DNA of 5,533 bases, taken from NCBI GenBank assembly GCA_964435475.1, contig CAYSZB010000109.1:1-5533 (forward strand), written 5' to 3'. Position numbers and translations under genes: made by a program. Under the pieces are notes generated by a model. That model was not told where the DNA came from. It made no database searches and saw nothing but the letters and a program-made list of their open reading frames with translations. Positions within the stretch are counted from its first letter, which is position 1, and every line of letters starts with the position of its first letter. Of the stretch, positions 1-5,533 are shown piece after piece. The DNA comes from CAYSZB01 sp964435475. GTDB lineage: Bacteria; Chloroflexota; Anaerolineae; Anaerolineales; Anaerolineaceae.

Positions 1-1324
1 TGATCCACATGCCGTTGTAACGCCGGGAAATATGGATATGGGTACCGGTCGACCGTCCACCCTCACAGGATGGATGCCCGATCGGGTCACCTGCCTGTAA
101 AACAGCTCCCTTCTCCACACGGTCTTTCTCGGCAATGTGCAGGTAAAAGATCACCCAACCAGTGCGCTCGTCACCATCATTATCAAGATCCAGAACCACA
201 ATGCCCGGGCCAGTACGCACCACCGTGCCATCCGCCACCGCCACCGCATAAAGGTCAGAGGGAATACATCCACCAGCTGCAGATGGAGGCGCAAAATCAA
301 CCGCCGACCATGGTGAAAGGTTGCCCCAGCCGGTATGGGGGCCTCCGGTCAAAGCCCAGGTCTGCCCGGATGCGAATGGAAGGCGCAGGTATGGTTGAGA
401 CAGGCTGCCCGGGATGGCAGGCTCATCACCTGCCCATGGGTCACCGAACAAATTCGCGTAAGTTCTGTAAAAACCATCCGGTCCGATGGCCTGATTGTAG
501 TCTTCACCATCCACCTGGCGTGAAAAATAATACTGCAGGGCAACGGTCGCAGCATTTTGCCAGGGGTCTGTGTACTCAACCCGACCATCGAGGTGGTCGA
601 ATGAGATGAGATCGCCATCCAGGTAGCGATAAAAACCATCGTTGAGCAGGTTCGCCGCATAAGAAAGCTGAAGGTAAACACCATAATATGCAGGATCATC
701 AAATCCCAGCCAGGTTTCCTCATCCGATTCAACCCGCTGCGGGTCTGTCAAGGCCTGCTTTTGATATTCGACCAGGGCGAGCAATAATTTTGGATTGATG
801 CTGTAATTTTCAGCGATCCACAGGATCAATTGGGCAGCACTCAACTGCCTGCCCATGGAATATGTTTCGTAAAACTTAAACCAGCCTTGTGAACTATTGA
901 CAAAAGCAAATGCATTGAAATCCTTATTTGCCGGGCCAAAGATAAAAGCACTATCCGGGATGATCTGGTAATTAGTTCCCCAAAGCGGGCGGTAATAGAT
1001 CGGCATTTTCATCGGCATGCCCGGGGGAAGGGTTGTCACTTCCCCGGGGATAAAAGTATTGGCTTCCAGGATCTCATCAACTGAGCAGTTGAACCGCGCC
1101 GCCAGGGTTTGGAGTGTATCGCCACTTTGGGCAGTGTAGTCCACCAGGGTCCCGGGGGCATAGGCTGGCCTGGTCGGATAAGGTGTTGAGGTTGTCTCGA
1201 CCACCAATTCCGGTGTGGGGGTTGGATTGATAATATATGCCGGCCTGGCGCTGTCGCAACCAGTCAATGGCAGCAGGATCAGCAAAATGATCATCAGGGT
1301 GAATAATATGAGATGCTTTTTCAT
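1..1324 (-). CDS. LysM / LasA-like M23 metallopeptidase lipoprotein, third paralogue (3' end cut by window)
   Basis: The frame stays open for 441 codons from ATG 1324-1322 to the window edge. The protein is a probable surface lipoprotein that binds peptidoglycan and cuts its peptides. Residues 1-23 form a lipoprotein signal (MKKH, a Leu/Ile-rich stretch, lipobox LTGC with Cys23). A short Thr/Pro linker follows (about 33-57), then a LysM module (63-108, AQSGDTL). A middle helical domain spans about 130-298 (NPKLLLALVEYQ at 177-188). The M23A domain starts near 316, with zinc ligands His330, Asp343 and His431 and catalytic His396 (YLHI) and His429 (HIH). Cys353 and Cys420 are a conserved pair, and D379-L-D-N-D-G384 is a possible calcium loop. 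By comparison with the upstream paralogue, about 50 C-terminal residues are missing, but the active site is complete. ATG 1336, four codons upstream, follows an in-frame TAA and is also possible; neither start has a clear Shine-Dalgarno. This copy is the most divergent: its middle domain lacks the SGW/GGW after EYQ. Confidence 0.9.
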   Translation of the reverse strand, partial: MKKHLILFTLMIILLILLPLTGCDSARPAYIINPTPTPELVVETTSTPYPTRPAYAPGTLVDYTAQSGDTLQTLAARFNCSVDEILEANTFIPGEVTTLPPGMPMKMPIYYRPLWGTNYQIIPDSAFIFGPANKDFNAFAFVNSSQGWFKFYETYSMGRQLSAAQLILWIAENYSINPKLLLALVEYQKQALTDPQRVESDEETWLGFDDPAYYGVYLQLSYAANLLNDGFYRYLDGDLISFDHLDGRVEYTDPWQNAATVALQYYFSRQVDGEDYNQAIGPDGFYRTYANLFGDPWAGDEPAIPGSLSQPYLRLPFASGQTWALTGGPHTGWGNLSPWSAVDFAPPSAAGGCIPSDLYAVAVADGTVVRTGPGIVVLDLDNDGDERTGWVIFYLHIAEKDRVEKGAVLQAGDPIGHPSCEGGRSTGTHIHISRRYNGMWI

Positions 1325-1347
1325 TGGCTGGATCATTTAAATCGTGA

Positions 1348-2970
1348 TCAGGGCTCGACCTTGATGTGAGAATCGTAAGTTGCCGCCAGGTTGGCCCGGA
1401 TGATCCTGTCATCCTTGATCAGCCAACCGGTATAATTTTCTGCACCCGCCCGGGTAACCCATCCAGCCAGGTTGAATGCCAATGGACCATCTGCAGGAAC
1501 CCATTCGCCGTTGAATTTTCGTGCAATGTGCATATGGGTGCCCGTCGAACGACCGCCCTCGCATGAGGGATGCCCCAGGCGATCACCGGCAGCAACCACG
1601 GTGCCAAGTGGTACCCGGTGCTTGGTGGCAATATGCATGTAGACGATATTCCAGCCGGTCTGTTCAAATCCATCGCCGTCCATGTCGATCACCACAGCGC
1701 CATACTCGGAGCGGACAATCAGACCCGGCGCGACCGCGAGGACCCACTCCGGTGATTCCACACACCCACCCTCATCACTGGGCGGCGCAAAATCAAGGGC
1801 TGCCCTGACGTCTGCCACGCCCCAGGCGGCATGCGGACCGCCTGTAAACGCCCATATCTTGCCGGCTTCGATGGGCAGAATAAATTCGGGCTGCGTGATT
1901 GCGGGAGAAAAGAGCGGCTCAAACTGTTGGGCTCTCAGCCAGGGGTTGCCAAACATACTGTTATACAGTGAAATAACACTGGCCTCATCATATAAAGCCA
2001 GGCCCCACTGCACCGGGTCGTTGAGTTGGGCAAAGAAATTCATCAGTCCCACGGTGCCGCTGTTGAGGTCGGGTGCCATGCGCAGGATGGTCTTGTCGGG
2101 AAATGAAATTGCCACCACGCGGCCTTCCCGCCAGCCATAATAGCCATCCGAGATCGCACCCGCCGCCCAGGCACACTGGTTAAACAAGCCTTTACGCTCA
2201 TCGCTGCGATAATTCATCGCATAATCGCGCTCTGCCTTGGTAGCCGGGGTGCCATAGACCCAACCGCCCTGGTATTCAAGCAAAGCCAGGAGCAAGCGAG
2301 GATTGACGCTGTACTCGCGGGAAACCCTAGCGATGATCTCTGCACCGCTGGTCCTGCCAGTGCTCGCCAGGTCTTCGCTGTAAGTGGCGAGATATCCTCC
2401 CGCAGCTTCAACAAAAGCCTTGATGTCAAAGTCGACCGTGGATGGCGAATTGACCACTTCGGTATCCGGGATCAATTTAAGCGGGGAACTGATTTCGTCC
2501 AGGCGCGAGGGAATGAGCAGCAGTTGACCGGGGGGGATGAATCCCTGTTCAGGCAGGGGATCGGTCGAGCTAATCTCGCCCACTTCAACCCCGAAATGGA
2601 CCGCCAGCACATCCAGGCTGTCACCGGATTGGGCATAATAGAGGATTGGTGTATCTTTGGGATAGGTGATTACCTGCACCTGGGTGGGCAGGGACTTGAT
2701 CACCACCTGGGTGCTGGTGGGCGCAATGGTCGGTTCGCTTGTGACCACTGCTTCCACAACTGCAGTGGGGGTCAATGTAGGTGTGTTCACCGCGGTCCTG
2801 GTAGGGCTTTGTGTGGAAAAGGCGTACGGCGCGAGGACCGGTTTAAAGAACAAGGAACCCAAGAGGATCGCGCCAAAACTGCCAACGAACAGCATCCCCC
2901 ATACCCTACGGCGGCGCTGTTTTTGAAGGCGTTGTTTAACGGCCGATCTGGTTGATATCGAATTGGCCAT
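1348..2970 (-). CDS. LysM / LasA-like M23 metallopeptidase, membrane-anchored paralogue
   Basis: A 540-residue exported peptidoglycan hydrolase, complete in the window. Numbering is from ATG 2970. A basic segment (KQRLQKQRRRR, about 12-22) precedes one transmembrane helix (about 23-42) with no lipobox Cys, so it should be an N-in, C-out anchored protein, unlike its two lipoprotein paralogues. A Thr/Pro linker (about 52-95) leads to a LysM module (111-154, AQSGDSL). The middle domain spans about 175-345 (NPRLLLALLEYQ at 223-234, then GGW). The M23A domain follows: zinc ligands His380, Asp393, His481; catalytic His446 (YMHI) and His479 (HMH); Cys403 and Cys470; DMDGDG at 429-434. The stop is TGA 1350-1348. 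ATG 2970 is preferred because GAGG lies 6 bases upstream; ATG 2994 would add eight residues without a good ribosome site. Either start lies inside the end of the upstream gene, which suggests coupled translation. Function is inferred from motifs; the substrate bond is unknown. Confidence 0.93.
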   Translation of the reverse strand: MANSISTRSAVKQRLQKQRRRRVWGMLFVGSFGAILLGSLFFKPVLAPYAFSTQSPTRTAVNTPTLTPTAVVEAVVTSEPTIAPTSTQVVIKSLPTQVQVITYPKDTPILYYAQSGDSLDVLAVHFGVEVGEISSTDPLPEQGFIPPGQLLLIPSRLDEISSPLKLIPDTEVVNSPSTVDFDIKAFVEAAGGYLATYSEDLASTGRTSGAEIIARVSREYSVNPRLLLALLEYQGGWVYGTPATKAERDYAMNYRSDERKGLFNQCAWAAGAISDGYYGWREGRVVAISFPDKTILRMAPDLNSGTVGLMNFFAQLNDPVQWGLALYDEASVISLYNSMFGNPWLRAQQFEPLFSPAITQPEFILPIEAGKIWAFTGGPHAAWGVADVRAALDFAPPSDEGGCVESPEWVLAVAPGLIVRSEYGAVVIDMDGDGFEQTGWNIVYMHIATKHRVPLGTVVAAGDRLGHPSCEGGRSTGTHMHIARKFNGEWVPADGPLAFNLAGWVTRAGAENYTGWLIKDDRIIRANLAATYDSHIKVEP

Positions 2971-4471
2971 CCCAGGCCTCGACTGTTTGCTCATTTTTTA
3001 TAAGGTAACCATCATACTCTATGCCAGCGGATTCTGCGAACCAACCGTCCATCACAAAAGGCAGATCTCCGAAGGCAGCTATCCAGACTCCATTATAACG
3101 TCTGGCAATATGCAAATGGGTGGCAGTTGAGAAACCCCCTTCGCAGGAAGGGTAGCCAATCGGGTCACCCTGGTTAACCCGGGTACCCTGCTCGATCCTT
3201 CCCTGGCTGTCGATGTGCGCATAATGCACTGTCCATCCGGTCTGTTCGATGCCATCACCATCCAGATCAATCACAACAGCACCATTCCCTGACCGGATGA
3301 CCTCACCAGCGGCGATCGCCACAACCGGGTGTGTCGTCCTGGAACAACCCAACGGCTCACCAGGTGGCGCAAAGTCCAATGCGGACCAGGGCGTGCCATC
3401 GTTCCAACCGCCATGAGGGCCGCTGGTAAATGACCAGGTGGAACCTGCCTCAAATGGCAGGATGAAAGCGGGCTGAGAAAGATCTGCAGGAACCAGGGGC
3501 TCGTAACTATACGCAAAAGGATCGCCAAACAATCTGCGGTAGACCTGCACAAACCCTTGTTCAGACACAGCCTGGTCCCAACCCTGCTTGCCATAGAAAA
3601 GGGCAAGGTAATACTGCAATCCTGCAGTGCCGGCATTGATCGTCGGGTCAATTGCCACCACAGACCCATCAAATAAAGTCCAGACCGCCAGCAGGTTGCG
3701 CTGCCACAGGTAAAAGCCACGGTTCAATTCATTGGCTGCCCAGGACATCTGACTGTAAAGCCCCTGGTGCCAGGGATCTATGCGGCCCATCGGATAACGC
3801 AAAGTAGATTCATTTGGCGCGGGGTTCGTCACCCAACCGCTCTGGTATTCCAACATTGCCAGCAGCAGGCGCGGATTGAGCGAGTTCTCATCCGCGACCC
3901 TTTGAACAACCTCCGCGCCAGTGAACAATTGGCCATCGATCACATCGGTATAACCTGCCAGGTAGCCATTGACGCTGGTGACAACCAGGGCAACATCAAA
4001 AGACGCTGCCGTGGGGCCATACACCAGTTCGGCATCGGGGATAAGCTTCAGCCCTGAACCCCGGGCGTTGGCTGAAGCAGGGGGAATGATCAGCAACTGC
4101 CCCACCTCAATAATATCCGGGTTCTGCAATTTATTCTCAGCAATGACCTGAGCTACCGATACCTGGTGGACCAGGGCGATCTTGGCCAATGTGTCACCGG
4201 GTTTAACATAATATTCAAGCGGTTCGGAGCGTTGGGTCGGCAGGACGCGGATCGGGTCAGGGGTGGGCGTGGTTGGCGTGTGCTGCTCAACCCGCTCTAC
4301 CTGGGTTTCCTGGAAGATCGGTGTCGGGGAGGAAATCTCAACAGGTGCCGCGGTGCTTTGCCCTGCGGGAGCCTGCCAGGGTTCATAACGCGAAACCGGG
4401 CGGTAGCAACTGCACAAAACAAGTACAGTCGTGATAGATAGGAGAATGGTAAAAGTTCGGGATGATCTCAA
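2936..4471 (-). CDS. LysM / LasA-like M23 metallopeptidase lipoprotein, first paralogue
   Basis: A complete 511-residue protein, the best preserved of the three. It begins with TTG (4471-4469), read as fMet. A signal peptide ends in lipobox L-C-S-C with Cys22 as the lipidated residue. A linker rich in Thr/Pro (about 30-85) leads to a typical LysM module (86-130: YYVKPGDTL ... VGQLLIIP), which in this family binds GlcNAc-containing glycans. The middle domain spans about 155-320 (NPRLLLAMLEYQSGWV at 199-214; NAGTAGLQY at 279-287). The C-terminal M23A domain has zinc ligands His353, Asp366 and His454, catalytic His419 (YAHI) and His452 (HLH), Cys376 and Cys443, and DLDGDG at 402-407. About 57 residues follow the HLH and end in TAA (2938-2936). 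The start lies 6 bases after the deacetylase stop and in the same frame. The signal peptide directly after TTG argues for a separate protein, not a fusion. Its likely job is cutting peptidoglycan cross-links at the outer face of the membrane. Confidence 0.93.
   Translation of the reverse strand: MRSSRTFTILLSITTVLVLCSCYRPVSRYEPWQAPAGQSTAAPVEISSPTPIFQETQVERVEQHTPTTPTPDPIRVLPTQRSEPLEYYVKPGDTLAKIALVHQVSVAQVIAENKLQNPDIIEVGQLLIIPPASANARGSGLKLIPDAELVYGPTAASFDVALVVTSVNGYLAGYTDVIDGQLFTGAEVVQRVADENSLNPRLLLAMLEYQSGWVTNPAPNESTLRYPMGRIDPWHQGLYSQMSWAANELNRGFYLWQRNLLAVWTLFDGSVVAIDPTINAGTAGLQYYLALFYGKQGWDQAVSEQGFVQVYRRLFGDPFAYSYEPLVPADLSQPAFILPFEAGSTWSFTSGPHGGWNDGTPWSALDFAPPGEPLGCSRTTHPVVAIAAGEVIRSGNGAVVIDLDGDGIEQTGWTVHYAHIDSQGRIEQGTRVNQGDPIGYPSCEGGFSTATHLHIARRYNGVWIAAFGDLPFVMDGWFAESAGIEYDGYLIKNEQTVEAWDGQFDINQIGR
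2977..2980 (-). promoter_or_regulatory. Shine-Dalgarno-like GAGG deciding the start of the membrane-anchored paralogue
   Basis: The minus strand reads GAGG CCTGGG ATG, with a 6-base spacer to ATG 2970. It lies inside the coding end of the preceding gene. The alternative ATG at 2994 is preceded by an A/T-rich TTATAAAA stretch with no comparable site, so 2970 is favoured. Confidence 0.5.
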
Positions 4472-4475
4472 ATGA

Positions 4476-4479
4476 CCTC
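4476..4479 (-). promoter_or_regulatory. Shine-Dalgarno-like GAGG for the first LysM/M23 gene
   Basis: On the minus strand the end of the deacetylase reads CAT GAT TGA GGT CAT TTG. The GAGG overlaps the TGA stop and sits 4 bases before the TTG start. This is short spacing but the only ribosome-binding candidate here. It supports the TTG as start and suggests that translation of the peptidase depends on ribosomes finishing the deacetylase. Confidence 0.5.
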
Positions 4480-5533
4480 AATCATGGCAAAAAAGTGCCA
4501 GGTACTGTTCCTGTGATTCGCGCACCATGTCAGCATCCTCTTTGGCCGCCTGGCTGACCTTTATGCCCTCATCAAGCGCCTGGAAAGCGGCGGTACTCCA
4601 AAAGCGCGGCAGCACCATCAGGGGGTTGGATATACCCTGTTCATCTTCACCCAACGGGATGGCATTGAACATCAATGCGCCGCGGGAGTAAGCAGTGAAG
4701 CCCAGATTCATGCCCCCAGCTTCAGCAATATCGACCGCAGCCTGGGTGAAATTCCCTCCCGGCCAGATGTAGGCGGTCGGCTTTTTGCCAAAGTGGGTTT
4801 CGATCAGTTCACTTGAAAGCGAGACTTCCTGCTCAATAATACTTGTGTCCGTAAAAGATTGGATGTAGACATGTTCATAGCCATGGGATTGGACATCCAG
4901 CAAGCCTGTCGCTGCCATCTGTTCCATGCGCGACCAGATAGCGTCATCATTGAAGGCACTAATCCAGCCAAGGGTCAAAGTCCACTGGTTTTCCTCGAGG
5001 TAAGGCAGAAACAACTCTGTGACACCGGGACGGCGGTCATCGAGGATCAGGATCATGGATAGCTCAGGAATCCTGGCATTTTCAGTGAGGAAGGCATGCA
5101 GCTGCGCGACCGTAATGGTCTGGTAACCCAGCTGCTTTGCATAATCCATAAAAGCAAAAAATGTTTCCATGGTTATCGTCGTATTGTCCGTGATCACCCG
5201 ACCCGGTTGCGCAACCGAGTGAAACATAATGGGTACAACAATCGTGCCAGGTGAACTATTCTGGTCATTCCAGCGGGCTGACAGGTAATCACACGTGTCA
5301 GCGATGTAGGATACACTTTCGACATTGGGCCGCATGTTGGGCGGATCGAAAAGAGTGACCTGCCAGGGGGTAGGCGTGATCGTCGGGGTGAGCGTGGGGG
5401 TGGGGGTTTCGGTGGGGGTCAGGGTTGCTGTGGATGTTGCGGTTGCTATTGCCGGCTGAGTTGCGGAGATGCTCGCAGTGGGTTGGATTATTCCTGTCAG
5501 GTCAATGGGAGTAGAATAGCGCGGTTCCGATTT
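4478..5533 (-). CDS. Exported polysaccharide deacetylase, NodB/CE4-like (5' end cut by window)
   Basis: The frame is open for 351 codons from the window edge to TGA 4480-4478. Residues are counted from the codon at 5533-5531. About 18-57 is a Thr/Pro-rich linker (LTPTETPTPTLTPTITPTP) of the kind that follows a membrane anchor or signal peptide, which must lie outside the window. The deacetylase domain follows: a VVPIMFHSV strand (98-106), motif 1 ILDDRRPG with Asp165 (expected base) and Asp166 (metal), and motif 2 SHGYEH with His217 and His221 (metal). Motif 3 is YIWPGGN (255-261), followed by LGFTAYSRG (277-285) and LPRF near 308. CE4 enzymes remove N- or O-acetyl groups from GlcNAc/MurNAc polymers, chitin or exopolysaccharide. 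Motif 1 lacks the usual Gly of DDG, and motif 3 has Trp where RxPxG has Arg; the latter resembles PgaB/IcaB-type enzymes. The Met at 5335 would be a false start because the linker is in frame upstream. The sugar substrate is unknown. Confidence 0.85.
   Translation of the reverse strand, partial: KSEPRYSTPIDLTGIIQPTASISATQPAIATATSTATLTPTETPTPTLTPTITPTPWQVTLFDPPNMRPNVESVSYIADTCDYLSARWNDQNSSPGTIVVPIMFHSVAQPGRVITDNTTITMETFFAFMDYAKQLGYQTITVAQLHAFLTENARIPELSMILILDDRRPGVTELFLPYLEENQWTLTLGWISAFNDDAIWSRMEQMAATGLLDVQSHGYEHVYIQSFTDTSIIEQEVSLSSELIETHFGKKPTAYIWPGGNFTQAAVDIAEAGGMNLGFTAYSRGALMFNAIPLGEDEQGISNPLMVLPRFWSTAAFQALDEGIKVSQAAKEDADMVRESQEQYLALFCHD
5385..5418 (+). repeat. G-run cluster with G-quadruplex pattern over the Thr/Pro linker codons
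   Basis: The plus strand has four runs of 4, 5, 5 and 5 guanines (5385-5388, 5396-5400, 5402-5406, 5414-5418), separated by 7, 1 and 7 bases. This fits the usual G-quadruplex pattern. On the coding (minus) strand these are ACC/ACG-CCC Thr-Pro codons, so the guanines are on the template strand and the mRNA is C-rich. It may be only a by-product of Thr/Pro codon choice. Confidence 0.5.

Noticed and set aside
70..609. Plus-strand open frame of 179 codons, rich in Pro, His, Arg and Gln
   Set aside because: It lies fully opposite the third peptidase gene, has no recognisable domain or signal, and its odd composition is typical of an antisense shadow. The minus strand carries clear conserved motifs here.
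1325..1347. The 23-base gap between the second and third peptidase genes as a promoter or terminator
   Set aside because: It is too short and shows no hairpin, T-run or -35/-10 pair; read-through within one transcript is the simpler view.
1077..1412. Minus-strand open frame across the junction of the second and third peptidase genes
   Set aside because: It is out of frame with both genes. The frame starting at ATG 1324 gives a perfect lipoprotein signal and LysM, so this one is a shadow.
1682..2955. Plus-strand open frames at 1682-2140 and 2524-2955
   Set aside because: Both are antisense to the membrane-anchored paralogue, without motifs or ribosome sites, and are explained by its codon pattern.
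3137..3152. Perfect 6-bp stem with 4-base loop (CCCTTC gcag GAAGGG), with a similar 5-bp stem at 1556-1569
   Set aside because: Both fall on the codons for the conserved Ser-Cys-Glu-Gly-Gly stretch in mid-gene, with no T-tract. They follow from coding, not from a terminator or regulatory hairpin.
3271..3720. Minus-strand open frame of 149 codons inside the first peptidase gene
   Set aside because: It is in another frame of a gene whose own frame has full domain support; the alternative product has no recognisable motif.
1..5533. Mobile element, CRISPR, tRNA or phage lysis cassette
   Set aside because: No inverted terminal repeats, transposase, repeat-spacer pattern, cloverleaf, holin or phage structural gene is visible. 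Signal peptides, a membrane anchor and Thr/Pro stalks point to chromosomal envelope genes.

Overview
The window reads as a fragment of an exported cell-envelope gene cluster, probably from a member of the Chloroflexota (Anaerolineae-like). That placement is an inference from style: several exported proteins, each with a Thr/Pro-rich 'TPT' linker after the membrane anchor, LysM modules, moderate GC and tightly packed genes. No rRNA, tRNA or marker gene is present to confirm it.

All four genes lie on the minus strand, so transcription runs from high to low coordinates. In order of transcription they are: (1) 5533-4478, a polysaccharide deacetylase (NodB/CE4 fold, PgaB/IcaB-like motifs), cut at its 5' end by the window edge; (2) 4471-2936, a lipoprotein with LysM, a middle helical domain and an M23 peptidase domain; (3) 2970-1348, a second protein of the same architecture, held by a transmembrane helix instead of a lipid; (4) 1324-1, a third paralogue, again a lipoprotein, cut at its 3' end. 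Genes are separated by 6 bases, overlap by about 35 bases, and are separated by 23 bases, respectively. They look like one operon. No promoter or terminator falls inside the window, and no gap is long enough to hold another gene.

The three paralogues are the core of the window. Their C-terminal domains match the M23A (beta-lytic / LasA, staphylolysin) type of peptidoglycan endopeptidase, not the more common LytM/lysostaphin (M23B) type. The sign is the 13-residue step between the first zinc His and the zinc Asp, plus the CEGG-(F/R)-ST-(A/G)-T-H-x-H block. All zinc and catalytic residues are kept in all three, at identical spacing. Each also carries an Asp-rich DxDxDG loop just before the catalytic YxH, a conserved Cys pair, and a poorly characterised middle domain with a signature 'NP(R/K)LLLA(L/M)(L/V)EYQ' that faintly recalls lysozyme-like transglycosylases.

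Together the genes suggest a surface-tethered set of peptidoglycan-binding, peptide-cutting enzymes made with a sugar deacetylase. They could remodel the cell's own wall or digest the walls of neighbouring or dead cells. Which of these applies cannot be told from sequence.
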